Assembly (NCBI RefSeq): GCF_001655675.1
Contig: NZ_LYRP01000043.1
Coordinates: 228,410 to 292,409 of the forward strand
DNA length: 64,000 nt
Reading direction: 5' to 3'
Source of the DNA: Mangrovibacter phragmitis
Lineage (GTDB): Bacteria > Pseudomonadota > Gammaproteobacteria > Enterobacterales > Enterobacteriaceae
The notes beneath the pieces were generated by a model, which saw only the letters and a program-made list of their open reading frames with translations, was not told the origin of the DNA and searched no databases. Position numbers and translations under genes: made by a program. Positions 21,520-32,000 of this stretch are shown in pieces. The number at the start of each line of letters is the position of its first letter. The stretch's first letter is position 1.

Positions 21520-24024
21520 GTGAAAAATACGCATTATTATGGCCTTCTGGGGCTATGCTGCTCTTATGCGGCAATGGCATCTGTTCCGGCTGGTTTTGAA
21601 GAATTGCTCCAGGAACAACCTAATGCAATTGAAGTGAAGGGCAGTGGTGGGGCCAGTTTGGGCATCCATAATGTAATGATCAGCCATGACAGGCTGCGCT
21701 TCACGGATCCCGAAAAACTGCTGGCGCAGTTCTCATTATCTGATGTTGAGAAAGAGCATCTGAAACAACAGCTTGTTGATGGCGTTGCCTGGCGCCACCA
21801 GGCTGCGACTGAAACGGAAACGGCCACACCATTATTTCGCTTGCGCTATGATGAACAAACCAGCCAGGCCTGGGTAACTGTGCGCTCAGAAAAGCGAGCA
21901 CAAGGAAATTACCACCAGATTGCAGAAGATGCGCAGTCAGCATTAATTCACCAGCAACGGATAAACTTTTTAAAAACGAACAATTATCAAAACATGTCGT
22001 TAGCCGGAAATGGTGCACTGGGGGTTTTTGCCAATAGTTATTTATCATTAGACTGGGATGCCAGCCTTTCAGACTACCGTGGTGGGCATGATACTCACCG
22101 CAATATCAATGATTTTTACTACCGACATGACATCAATCCACGTCACTATGTCCAGTTTGGGCGCATGGATCGTAAAGATTTGGGAAGCCCAAAAGGGGGA
22201 AGCTTCCAGTTTTACGGATTACCATTGGATGTTATTGAAGGTATCCGGATCGGGTCTTCGCAGGGTTACCGGGATGACAGTGAAAACGCATTAGCCACTC
22301 CGGTGATGATTTTATTGACTCAGGACGCTCGTGTTGATGTGTACCGGGAAGAGCAATTGTTGGGCTCGTTTTATTTACAGGCAGGGTCACATGAGCTGAA
22401 TACGCGGTTGTTTCCTGTCGGTAGCTATCCATTGCGTCTGGCTGTCTATATTAATAATCAACATGCTTATGATGAACGTGTTGCTTTCACTAAAATTGGT
22501 GGTGGGCAGGTATCACAGGAGTATTTTATTCAGGCCGGGCGGTCTGTCAGTAAAAATTCTGTCAGTGTTGCCCAGGCAGGTGTAGCCACCCCTTTACCGG
22601 CCAATACAACAGCAACGTTAGGTGCAGCAAGCATAGATAACAACGCGATGCTGGAGGCAGGGCTTGCCTGGCAGGCGCCTGTAGTTATTGGTCCTCTTGC
22701 CGGGAATGCTACCGCGAACTATGCATGGTTTCGCAGCCAGTCCGGGGAAAGTAAGTCTGTCAGCCAGGCAAGTTACCAGGATCGGGTTTCATTGACCTGG
22801 TACCATACACGCACACGCTCTCCAGAATGTACTTACCGTTCATCATCGCAGGATTACTATGCTTTTGGTTGCGGTGACTCTTCACTGTTTTCTGCTTCAA
22901 CATCGCTCGCTGGTTGGGGCGTGAGTGCCAGTTATACCCAAAACCGTAATCAAACGGCATTCACTGTCTTTGAGCATGGTGTACTTAACCGTAATCATAG
23001 CCAGTCACGCCAGGTAAATTTGTCGAAGGGGTTCCGTTGGGGGCAGGTCAATACATCACTCTCGGCTAACCTGTACCGCAGTAATACGTTTCAGGAAAAA
23101 AAAGATACGGGTGGTTTGGTGACACTCAGTTTCTATTTTAACGGCCAGAACCATACTCGCTGGTTATCAAACCAGGTACAAAACAGCCGCTATGGTCAGA
23201 GCGATGCCGCTATACGTGCCGGGGTGGATTTCCTTCCGAAAGGGCAGAGTACACAGAATGTTAGCTTTCAGGCCGGTCAAGACCGCCATAATACCCAGGC
23301 TTCTGTTCTGGCATCGGGCACCACACAAAAAGGCGCCTGGTCTCTGGGGGCGTCGGATAGCTTTAACCGCAAAGAGCAACATCATTACTACGGCATAACG
23401 GGAAGCCACGATTCTACGCTGGCATGGGCTAAAAACGCGTTTAGTCTTGGTAAAAACCACGATGGTACGCCTGCATCCGGTGTGTTCCTCAAAGCACATG
23501 GGGAGTCAGAAGGGCTGGCGGGTGTGCAATTGACAACAAAGCATAGCGGTAAGCTTAACGCTGAGATGAATTCAACACGCTTTATGCCATTACAGGGGTT
23601 CCGGGCTGAGCAATTTGGTTTGCAAAACGATGTGAATTACACAGACAGCGACAGCATTTTCGAAAGTGACCACGGGCATGAGCCTGTGTTTCTTACACCA
23701 GGGCATGTTGTCACCCGCACTGTAAGGGTGGAGAAGCACTACACGCATATTGGCCAGTTGATTAATTCACAGGGTGATGCTATTTCCAGTTTTACCATCC
23801 CTAATATGCTGGATTACAGCGTACTGGGTGGTGGGGGATTCTCATTTACTAATAACAAAGCCTTATCCAGGTTCTTTGTGCATGACGGCATGAAGTACTA
23901 CCAGTGCACAGCGCCAAAAACTGAACAGCAACAGAGTATTCGCTATCTGGGGCAGGTTGTATGCCACCCGGCAGCTCAGGCAGAGCTGGAGACAAATAAT
24001 GGATTTCAGGAAGGCAATGTATGA
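21520..24024 (+). CDS. CS1/CFA-I-type outer-membrane usher
   Basis: Large outer-membrane usher that receives chaperone-subunit complexes and extrudes the pilus. The GTG at 21520 has an AAAGGG ribosome site and yields 834 residues with a signal peptide ending near YAAMA; ATG 21502 is an alternative. Visible features include the N-terminal PAGFEELLQEQPNAIEV region, the beta-barrel body (FYYRHDINPRHYVQFGRMDRKDLGSPKGGSF) and a C-terminal domain with GHVVTRTVRVEKHYTHIGQL and paired cysteines. Size and motifs fit CfaC/TcfC ushers rather than FimD. It overlaps the tip gene by four bases (ATGA). Confidence 0.9.
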   Translation: MKNTHYYGLLGLCCSYAAMASVPAGFEELLQEQPNAIEVKGSGGASLGIHNVMISHDRLRFTDPEKLLAQFSLSDVEKEHLKQQLVDGVAWRHQAATETETATPLFRLRYDEQTSQAWVTVRSEKRAQGNYHQIAEDAQSALIHQQRINFLKTNNYQNMSLAGNGALGVFANSYLSLDWDASLSDYRGGHDTHRNINDFYYRHDINPRHYVQFGRMDRKDLGSPKGGSFQFYGLPLDVIEGIRIGSSQGYRDDSENALATPVMILLTQDARVDVYREEQLLGSFYLQAGSHELNTRLFPVGSYPLRLAVYINNQHAYDERVAFTKIGGGQVSQEYFIQAGRSVSKNSVSVAQAGVATPLPANTTATLGAASIDNNAMLEAGLAWQAPVVIGPLAGNATANYAWFRSQSGESKSVSQASYQDRVSLTWYHTRTRSPECTYRSSSQDYYAFGCGDSSLFSASTSLAGWGVSASYTQNRNQTAFTVFEHGVLNRNHSQSRQVNLSKGFRWGQVNTSLSANLYRSNTFQEKKDTGGLVTLSFYFNGQNHTRWLSNQVQNSRYGQSDAAIRAGVDFLPKGQSTQNVSFQAGQDRHNTQASVLASGTTQKGAWSLGASDSFNRKEQHHYYGITGSHDSTLAWAKNAFSLGKNHDGTPASGVFLKAHGESEGLAGVQLTTKHSGKLNAEMNSTRFMPLQGFRAEQFGLQNDVNYTDSDSIFESDHGHEPVFLTPGHVVTRTVRVEKHYTHIGQLINSQGDAISSFTIPNMLDYSVLGGGGFSFTNNKALSRFFVHDGMKYYQCTAPKTEQQQSIRYLGQVVCHPAAQAELETNNGFQEGNV

Positions 24025-25130
24025 AATGGACAACCGGTTTTTTCTTCATAATGGCTTTTGTTACCTTACCGGCTCAGGCTATTCAAACACTCCCTATGGC
24101 TGACCATACACAACCACGGTCATTACGCTTTGATATTTCAGCCCGTCCTTCTGCTCCCTTTTTTATGTCTACAACCAGTGACGGTATTATTTCAGTCACT
24201 GATCCGGCAGCGAATACCGGTTCAATCCAGCAACCGCGTATGTACTGCTTCGATAACAGTAATGAAAGCCGGGGGGCTTGTGATAACGGCACAGCAGCGG
24301 GGGTGTTTACCGATATTCGCCTGCGTTTTACAGAAAAGCATTCCGGGCAGCAAGTCACCCTGACTATGCAGGGAAAGCGCATGACCTATGCCAGTTCACC
24401 ATATACATCGTGGGGCCAAATATCGTTTACACCACCTTTTTACTCTGTGGGGTATGCCCCTTTTTATTATGCTATCTCGCCAGAAGAAATGGCGAAGATT
24501 CCATCGGGTGGCATATGGCAGGCGACCCTGCAGTTAAGGGTACGTTCAATGATTACTAACCAATATTATGTGTGGCAATGGCCGATTACCTTCGATGTCA
24601 CGGATGAACAACGAATGGATATTCTGTTCCCGGACAGTAATAGCCATAACCCTAAGGTTGACTTGAATATTCGCCCTCTGCCCGGTGTTCCTGCTCCTGG
24701 TGGTTTAAGCTCCGGGCGTGCTCACCTGAATATGTGTTTGTACGACGGCTATAACGGGCACAGCAGTAACATTGAGATGCGCATTACCGGGCAACAACGG
24801 CCGGCAGGTATCAGTAATGATCTTTTTTCTATTTATCATACAAGTGCTGGTCTGAATCCGGAAGAAGACCGGGGGCGTCTTGATTTTCGCATCAACGTTC
24901 AGAATCCGGTCACCAAAACCTGGGAAGCCGTTCAAAATGGGGAAACTTTCATTTGGCAAAACACTGCACAACGCAGCTCGCTGGTGCCGGTAGTACTGTC
25001 ATCGGGTTTGCAAGTGTTGTGCTGGCCAACGGTTATGGAATTTACCACGCCGGGGTTTCGGGCTTCAGAGAAAATGGCCGGGTTGTACCAGGGAATAGTG
25101 ACAGTCGTATTTACACCTTCACTGCAGTAA
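24021..25130 (+). CDS. CblD/CfaE-like fimbrial tip adhesin
   Basis: Minor tip subunit of 369 residues that starts fibre assembly and probably binds the host or surface receptor. It has a signal peptide (MKWTTGFFFIMAFVTLPAQA). Two domains are expected: an N-terminal adhesin domain with the cysteine pair RMYCFDNSNESRGACDNG and a C-terminal pilin domain with HLNMCLYDGY and LQVLCWPTVMEFTTPG. These are shared with the CblD-like pilus initiator family. The receptor cannot be guessed. Last gene of the operon. Confidence 0.88.
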   Translation: MKWTTGFFFIMAFVTLPAQAIQTLPMADHTQPRSLRFDISARPSAPFFMSTTSDGIISVTDPAANTGSIQQPRMYCFDNSNESRGACDNGTAAGVFTDIRLRFTEKHSGQQVTLTMQGKRMTYASSPYTSWGQISFTPPFYSVGYAPFYYAISPEEMAKIPSGGIWQATLQLRVRSMITNQYYVWQWPITFDVTDEQRMDILFPDSNSHNPKVDLNIRPLPGVPAPGGLSSGRAHLNMCLYDGYNGHSSNIEMRITGQQRPAGISNDLFSIYHTSAGLNPEEDRGRLDFRINVQNPVTKTWEAVQNGETFIWQNTAQRSSLVPVVLSSGLQVLCWPTVMEFTTPGFRASEKMAGLYQGIVTVVFTPSLQ

Positions 25131-25235
25131 ATTTGCGGCTGTCACATTTTCTTGCAATTTCAACAGGAAACGACACGCCAGTTTCCGTAAAAAGAGCGGC
25201 GAGAGAAATAATTGACGTTGAATGAGGAAATTGCG

Positions 25236-26417
25236 TTGAAGCTCCGTTTATTAACTATTGCCACATTACTGGCTACGTCCGTCGGCACGGCATCCGCGGC
25301 AACGGCCCAGATACCGGATTTGTTCTCTGGTCCGATAGCGCCGCCTGCTATTCAGGCGGCTTCATGGGTGTTAATGGACTACACCACAGGCCAGGTGCTG
25401 ACTGCGCACAACGAGCATCAACAACGTGATCCGGCCAGCCTGACCAAACTGATGACGGGTTATGTCGTCGACAGGGCCATCGACAGTAAGCGGATTACCG
25501 CTGATGACATGGTCACCGTGGGCAAAGATGCCTGGGCGAAAGGCAACCCGGTGTTTGATGGTTCTTCGCTGATGTTCCTCAAACCAGGCGACCGTCTGTC
25601 TGTCCACCAGTTAAGCCTCGGGCTGATTGTTGATTCGGGCAATGACGCATGTGTGGCACTGGCCGACTATGTTGCAGGCGGCCAGCCTCAGTTTGTTTCG
25701 CTGATGAATCAGTATGTTCAGAAATTACACCTGAATGACACGCACTTTGAAACTGTTCATGGCCTGGACGCACCCGGTCAGCACAGTTCAGCCTATGACC
25801 TGGCGGTGCTTTCGCGCGCCATTATTCACGGTGAACCTTCGTTCTACCAGATGTACAGTGTGAAAACACTGAGCTGGAACGGCATTACTCAAAACAACCG
25901 TAACGGCCTGCTGTGGGATAAATCCCTGAATGTCGATGGGTTGAAAACCGGGCATACTTCGGGGGCTGGTTTTAACCTGATTGCCTCCAGCGTTAATGGT
26001 AACCAGCGCCTGATTGCTGTAGTGATGGGGGCTGACAGCTCCAAAGGGCGTGAAGATCAGGCCCGGAAACTGCTTACATGGGGTCAGCAGAACTTCCAGA
26101 CTGTGGAAGTGATGCACAAAGGCCAGAAAGTGGGTGATGAGCGTGTCTGGTACGGAGATAAATCATCAGTACAGGTAGGTACGGACCAGGATCACTGGAT
26201 GGTATTACCCAAAGATGAACTGAAAAACATCAAGGCAAAATATAGCGTCACTCAACCAACCCTTGAAGCGCCATTACAGGCCGGTTCAACTATTGGCCAG
26301 ATAACGTTATACGACAAAGATAAAGTACTGGCTCAGTGGCCACTGGTGGCGCTTAACTCAGTAGAAAAAGGCGGCATGTTCTCTCGCCTGAGTGACTGGG
26401 TTCACCTGAAACTGTAA
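25236..26417 (+). CDS. dacD: DacD, D-alanyl-D-alanine carboxypeptidase (PBP6b)
   Basis: Low-molecular-mass penicillin-binding protein that trims the terminal D-Ala from peptidoglycan stems in the periplasm. The TTG at 25236, preceded by GAGGAA at good spacing, gives 393 residues with signal peptide MKLRLLTIATLLATSVGTASA. Active-site motifs are intact: SLTK (S-x-x-K) in PASLTKLMTGY, SGN in VDSGNDACVA, and KTG in DGLKTGHTSG. The C-terminus SRLSDWVHLKL is the amphipathic membrane anchor. Core sequence agrees with DacD over DacA/DacC. Confidence 0.96.
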   Translation: MKLRLLTIATLLATSVGTASAATAQIPDLFSGPIAPPAIQAASWVLMDYTTGQVLTAHNEHQQRDPASLTKLMTGYVVDRAIDSKRITADDMVTVGKDAWAKGNPVFDGSSLMFLKPGDRLSVHQLSLGLIVDSGNDACVALADYVAGGQPQFVSLMNQYVQKLHLNDTHFETVHGLDAPGQHSSAYDLAVLSRAIIHGEPSFYQMYSVKTLSWNGITQNNRNGLLWDKSLNVDGLKTGHTSGAGFNLIASSVNGNQRLIAVVMGADSSKGREDQARKLLTWGQQNFQTVEVMHKGQKVGDERVWYGDKSSVQVGTDQDHWMVLPKDELKNIKAKYSVTQPTLEAPLQAGSTIGQITLYDKDKVLAQWPLVALNSVEKGGMFSRLSDWVHLKL

Positions 26418-26430
26418 CCTGTCAACATTC

Positions 26431-26466
26431 AACCAGCAGGTCTGTATAAACTTGCTGGTTGTTCCA
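26431..26466 (+). terminator. Hairpin after dacD
   Basis: Inverted repeat AACCAGCA (26431-26438) and TGCTGGTT (26453-26460) begins 14 bases after the dacD stop. The downstream GTTCCAG is not a proper T-run, so it may be a weak terminator. Confidence 0.45.
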
Positions 26467-26622
26467 GTCTGAAATTGTCTCAGCCAAAAAGTTTGTTAAC
26501 CCGAATATCCCTCTCTGTTTTAAAAAGCGATGGTCCTCATGGTTTTCATCGCATCAGGTGGTGATTTGCTGAACATTTGCTTAACTCAGTGGCAGGTGTA
26601 TTGGGTTTAACAGGAGAGTAGC

Positions 26623-27105
26623 ATGTACCAGATTCGTGATGTGCCTGTGCGCCATGTTGCTGGTTTTCATCTGGTTGGCCCCTGGGATGTCATGGTAAAG
26701 CAAGGTTTTGATCAACTCATGCTGTGGGTGCGTACCCAGCAGCTCGACCCGGAAGAATGGGTTGCCGCTTACTACGATAACCCTGATGTGGTCCCGCCAG
26801 AGAAATTGCGTTGTTCCACTTTTATTCGCGTGAACGCTGATTTTGTTGTTCCACCAGCAAGTGAAGGCGTAATTTGTACTGCGCTGGCCGGAGGGACTTA
26901 TGCTGTGGCTTCCGTTCAGGTCGAAAATAATGACTTCGAAACACCGTGGCGGGGGTTTTTTACGCAACTCTTACAGGACAACCATTATCAAATGGATGCC
27001 AAACCCTGTTATGAAGTTTACCAGAGCGATGGTTCTCAAACGGGCACCTGGATGATTGATATGTATATCCCGGTAAAGAGTAAATCTGCGCCAGCAGAAC
27101 GTTGA
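26623..27105 (+). CDS. sbmC: SbmC (GyrI), DNA gyrase inhibitor
   Basis: Small cytosolic protein of the GyrI-like family that binds gyrase and protects cells from microcin B17 and other gyrase poisons. It has 160 residues (157 in E. coli) with the matching core VAGFHLVGPWDVMVKQGFDQLMLWV and YYDNPDVVPPEKLRC, and the ligand-fold glutamate region KPCYEVYQ. A GGAGAG ribosome site precedes the ATG. In E. coli it is an SOS gene; I could not find a good LexA box here. Confidence 0.95.
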   Translation: MYQIRDVPVRHVAGFHLVGPWDVMVKQGFDQLMLWVRTQQLDPEEWVAAYYDNPDVVPPEKLRCSTFIRVNADFVVPPASEGVICTALAGGTYAVASVQVENNDFETPWRGFFTQLLQDNHYQMDAKPCYEVYQSDGSQTGTWMIDMYIPVKSKSAPAER

Positions 27106-27326
27106 ATGGCCAATACCTGGTAACGGTGATTACACTGTTGCCGGGTGAAAATTTTATCAGAAAGGCCCAACTGACTGTTTGTTCGTAAATCTGCCTTTTT
27201 TTAACTACAAAACCCCGCCGCGCGGTTAATTTCGGTTGCAAAAAATATGCTGCTGTTTGTAACAATGGGGATGAGCATTGAGAAAAAGAGAGTACAATTG
27301 CGCTTTTTGTATTCTGGAGAGCGGGT

Positions 27327-28385
27327 GTGCGTCCCGACAAGTCATTAACACCATTTGAGATTCGTATCTACCGCCACTACCGCCTGGTGCACGGCATTCG
27401 TATTGCTGTCGCTTTTGTGCTGGCTTTTATTCTGGTTCGAATGCTGAATATCCCGGAAGGCACCTGGCCTTTGATTACGCTGGTTGTGGTAATGGGGCCA
27501 ATCTCTTTCTGGGGAAATGTGGTGCCGCGCGCATTTCAGCGTATTGGTGGCACAATATTTGGCGCAACACTCGGTCTGGTAGCCCTGAAACTGGAGCTGT
27601 ACTCACTGCCATTGATGTTTTTGTGGTGTGGTATGGCGATGTTTATTTGTGGTTATCTTGCCCTGGGGAAAAGGCCGTACCAGGCACTGCTTATCGGCAT
27701 TACGCTTTCTGTTGTTGTGGGGGCGCCTCCGGGAGATATGGCGACTGCACTGTGGCGCAGTGGCGACGTCATCTTTGGCTCGCTGTTGGCGATGCTGTTC
27801 ACCAGTTTGTACCCGCAGCGGGCATTTATTCACTGGCGTATTCAGATGGCTGAATATATTCATACTTTCAGTAAACTGTACCAGACCAGTGTCTCGCCGA
27901 ACTTAGTTGAGCGGCCCCGGCTCGAACGCCACCTCAACCAGATGCTGAATAATGTAGTGAAGTTCCGCGCACTGATAACGCCCGCCAGTAAAGAGACCCA
28001 TATACAGAAAAGTATTTTTGAAGCCATTCAGACTATCAGCCGCAATATGATTTGCACGCTGGAGTTACAAACTAATGCTCACTGGGCTTCCCGCGAAAGC
28101 CATTTTTTGATGATTAATTCACGCAAGTTGCGTGACACTCAGGCACTGACCCTTACCACGCTCACTTCGATTTCGCAGGCGTTATATGAGGGCAACCCTT
28201 TGCCGGTCAAAGCCAACAGTGAACGTCTTACGGAAATCATTGCCGAACTGCGCGAGCTGATGCAGCAACAATCACCAGGTGCACTGCAGGAGACATCGAT
28301 TCATGGTTATGTCTGGCTAAACCTGGAACTGGCGCGCCAACTGGAGTTGCTGTCGCAATTAATCTGTAAAGCATTGCGCAAATAA
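27327..28385 (+). CDS. yeeA: YeeA, FUSC-family inner-membrane protein
   Basis: Predicted transporter of the fusaric acid resistance/aromatic acid efflux (FUSC) family, 352 residues as in E. coli YeeA. About six N-terminal membrane segments (residues 25-155: IRIAVAFVLAFILVRML, WPLITLVVVMGPISFWG, and others) precede a long cytosolic helical domain with several charged helices. The start is a GTG with GGAG upstream. Substrate unknown. Confidence 0.93.
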   Translation: MRPDKSLTPFEIRIYRHYRLVHGIRIAVAFVLAFILVRMLNIPEGTWPLITLVVVMGPISFWGNVVPRAFQRIGGTIFGATLGLVALKLELYSLPLMFLWCGMAMFICGYLALGKRPYQALLIGITLSVVVGAPPGDMATALWRSGDVIFGSLLAMLFTSLYPQRAFIHWRIQMAEYIHTFSKLYQTSVSPNLVERPRLERHLNQMLNNVVKFRALITPASKETHIQKSIFEAIQTISRNMICTLELQTNAHWASRESHFLMINSRKLRDTQALTLTTLTSISQALYEGNPLPVKANSERLTEIIAELRELMQQQSPGALQETSIHGYVWLNLELARQLELLSQLICKALRK

Positions 28386-28561
28386 CCCGCAACCAGTCGT
28401 AAAATAGTGGCAGCTTGTTTCGATTCAGCACTATTTGCGGTTATGATGGCTTAAAGAGGGTGAACCCGTAAAAGCATTGTCATCGACGGCCTCAGTCAGT
28501 ATTTTAAAGGCAAGGCGGTCGTTCTTAACGAATCCGAGACTTAATTATTAGGGGTGTGAAA

Positions 28562-28894
28562 ATGGAAAATACCAAACCTTCATTCCAGGATGTGCTGGAG
28601 TTTGTGCGTCTGAATCGTCGTAAAAACAAGCTGCAACGTGAAATCCAGGACGTTGAGAAGAAAATCCGCGACAACCAAAAACGTGTCTTGTTGCTTGATA
28701 ACCTCAGTGATTACATCAAACCGGGTATGAGTGTTGAAGCTATTCAGGGCATTATTGCCAGCATGAAAAGCGACTATGAAGACCGTGTTGATGACTACAT
28801 CATTAAAAATGCGGAAATCTCTAAAGAACGCCGTGATATTTCCAAAAAGCTCAAAGCGATGGGTGAGCTGAAAGAAGCTGAACCTAAAGCCTGA
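28562..28894 (+). CDS. tmaR: TmaR (YeeX), polar regulator of PTS enzyme I
   Basis: Cytosolic coiled-coil protein of 110 residues, nearly identical to E. coli TmaR ([63 protein letters not shown]). In E. coli it forms polar clusters that hold enzyme I of the sugar phosphotransferase system and is phosphorylated on a tyrosine. An in-frame GTG two codons earlier is ignored because the ATG has a better-spaced AGGGG site. Confidence 0.96.
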   Translation: MENTKPSFQDVLEFVRLNRRKNKLQREIQDVEKKIRDNQKRVLLLDNLSDYIKPGMSVEAIQGIIASMKSDYEDRVDDYIIKNAEISKERRDISKKLKAMGELKEAEPKA

Positions 28895-28936
28895 ACCTGA
28901 AAGGCGCAAGTGCGGCCTGAGTGAAAACAGATAAAT

Positions 28937-28970
28937 AAAAACGCCCTCAAATTCTGAGGGCGTTTTCGTT
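28937..28970. terminator. Bidirectional terminator between tmaR and putA
   Basis: Stem ACGCCCTCA / TGAGGGCGT, loop AATTC, with AAAA before and TTTTCGTTTT after. It can end tmaR on the plus strand and putA on the minus strand. Confidence 0.9.
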
Positions 28971-29042
28971 TTAAACGCTGGCTGGTTACTTTGCACCCTG
29001 GCTACAACACGTTGCAGCTCAGGGTTCACGGACAACCCGCAG

Positions 29043-32000
29043 TTAGCCAATAGTCATCAGGCTGGCATTTCCCCCGGCCGCCGCAGTATTGACGCTTAGT
29101 GAGCGTTCCACATACAGGCGTTCCAGCAGAATGTTGGTTTCCCCACGGGCAAAACCCTGTACCGAAACAATCGCCCCGGTACGGTTGGCAACAGTGACAC
29201 AGAGGTCACGTAGTTGGTCCGAGTCACCGTGGAAAATTACTGCATCATACTGAGCATCTGTCAGAGTATCTGCACGGGTGAGAGTGATATGCGCTGCAAC
29301 TTCTTTAGGCAACTGTTTTACCAGTTGCTGGTGCAATGCATCATCCGGCCACAACACCTGGCAACCCACACTGGTGACCGCTGCCAGTTGCACAAGTGCA
29401 TCCTGTTCATTATCTGCCACACATAACACGGTATCCCGCGGCAGCAACAAATACGCATTGCGCTCACCCGTAGGCCCGGGTAACAGGCGACGGGTACCAC
29501 TCTGGGCCTGTTCACCAAATTGCGCACAGAGGGCCGCCAGTTCAGGCCTGCTCGCCGCCCATTCAGCCAGTACAGTATGTACCGCCTGCACAGCCGGTTT
29601 GCTGCCTGCTTCGATAGTCAGCTGCGTGTCCTTGCGCGAAAGTGTTGCCAGTACGGCAGTTTCCGGTCGGTGAGACAACAGCCGGTACAGGTACAACGGG
29701 CCACCCGCTTTGGGCCCGGTACCAGACAACCCTTCGCCACCAAATGGCTGAACTCCCACCACTGCACCCACCATGTTGCGGTTGACGTACATATTCCCGA
29801 CATGGGCAGATCCTGTTACCTGCGCAATCGTTTCGTCAATACGGGTGTGCACTCCTAATGTCAGGCCATAACCGGCGGCATTAATTTGCTCAATCAGGCT
29901 GTTGAGGTTATTTCGGTTATAGCGCACCACATGCAGAACTGGCCCGAAGATCTCGCGTTGCAGCTCATCAAAACTGTTGAGTTCAATCAGTGTCGGTGGA
30001 ACAAATGTGCCACTTTGCCATTCGCGGGCGTCATCGCTGTTGTGACGTACCGCCTGGTAAACAGTGTGGCCTTTACTGCGCATTGCCTGAATATGTTGTT
30101 CAATATTGGCTTTGGCTTCAGCATCAATCACCGGCCCAATATCGGTAGTCAGGCGGCCCGGATTACCCATACGGCATTCTGCCATCGCACCTTTGAGCAT
30201 GGTCAGCGTGTGTTCGGCAACATCTTCCTGCACACACAGCACACGCAGAGCTGAACAACGCTGGCCTGCGCTGTCAAACGCGGAAGCAACCACATCCATC
30301 ACTACCTGTTCAGTCAGGGCGGATGAGTCAACAATCATGGCATTCAGTCCACCGGTTTCGGCGATCAGCGGCGTCGGGCGGCCCTGAGGATCTAGCCGGG
30401 TGGCAATGCTGCGTTGCAACAGGCTGGCGACTTCGGTTGAACCCGTAAACATGACTGCACGAACACGGTTATCTGCGGTGAGCTGAGCGCCGACGCGCTC
30501 ACCACTGCCTGGCAACAACTGCACCACACCGGCAGGTACACCCGCCTGCAACAGAATTTGAATGGCCTGGGCTGCAACCAGCGGTGTCTGCTCAGCGGGT
30601 TTTGCCAGAACACTGTTGCCAGCCGCCAGGGCAGCAGCGATTTGCCCGGTAAAAATTGCCAGCGGGAAGTTCCACGGGCTGATACACACTACCGGTCCTA
30701 ACGGACGGTGGGTTTCATTATCGAAATCATGCTTCACCTGGTCTGCGTAATAACGCAGGAAATCCACGGCTTCACGCACTTCAGCAATTGCGTTGGCAAA
30801 TGTTTTACCGGCTTCGCGTACCAGAACCCCCAGCAGGGTTTGTAGCTGATCTTCCATCAGCACCGCGGCACGCTCGAGAATAGCCGCACGCTCAGCAGGT
30901 GGCGTGGCAAACCAGATAGGCGCATTATTGACGGCGTTATTCAGTGCCTGCTCTACTTCTTCTGTGCTGGCTTCGTGCACATAACCTACAGTGTCAGCAG
31001 GCTCTGCCGGGTTAATTACAGGCTGAAGCGCCCCTTCTGCTACATCGCCTTCCAGAACTGGCAGTGCGCGCCATTTTTCATTTGCGGAGCTCAGCAGGGC
31101 AGACGAGAGGGATGCCAGACGGTGTTCATTTGCCAGGTCCAGCCCGTTCGAGTTATGGCGGTTTTTACCATAGAGATCACGCGGCAAGGGAATTTTAGGG
31201 TGAGGTAAGCCTGGTACACCTTCCTGGTGTGCCAGTTTCTCAACAGCTTCTACCGGGTCGGCTACCAGGTCATCAATCGGCAGCGTGGTATCGGCAATGC
31301 GGTTAACAAAGGAGGTATTGGCTCCGTTTTCCAGCAGGCGGCGTACCAGGTAGGCCAGCAGTGTTTCATGGGTGCCGACGGGCGCATAAATACGGCATGG
31401 GCGGTTAAGTTTGCCGTCAGCAATTTTGCCCACAACCTGGTCATAAAGTGGTTCACCCATGCCGTGCAGGCACTGGAACTCATATTGCCCCGGGTAGTAG
31501 TTCTGCCCGGCCAGGTGATAAATGGCTGAAAGTGTATGAGCGTTGTGAGTTGCGAACTGCGGATAAATCAGATTCGGTACAGAGAGTAACTTCCGGGCAC
31601 AGGCCAGGTAAGAAACATCGGTGTACACTTTGCGGGTATAAACTGGGTAACCTTCCAGCCCGTCGAGCTGTGCACGTTTAATTTCACTGTCCCAGTAAGC
31701 GCCTTTTACCAGACGAATCATCAGGCGGCGACGGCTGCGGGTTGCCAGATCTATCAGGTAGTCAATAACAAACGGGCAGCGTTTCTGGTAGGCCTGAATA
31801 ACGAAACCAATACCATTCCAGCCAGCCAGTTCCGGTTCAAAACAGAGCTTTTCCAGCAAATCGAGTGAGATTTCCAGCCGGTCTGCTTCTTCGGCGTCAA
31901 TATTAATGCCGATGTCATACTGGCGCGCCAGCAGGGTGAGGGACTTCAGACGCGGGTACAGCTCTTCCATCATCCGGTCATACTGTGCACGGCTGTAACG

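Noticed and set aside
26418..26622. LexA (SOS) box upstream of sbmC
   Set aside because: CTGT occurs at 26442, but no ACAG arm is found at the required 8-base spacing, and other CTG/CAG pairs do not fit.
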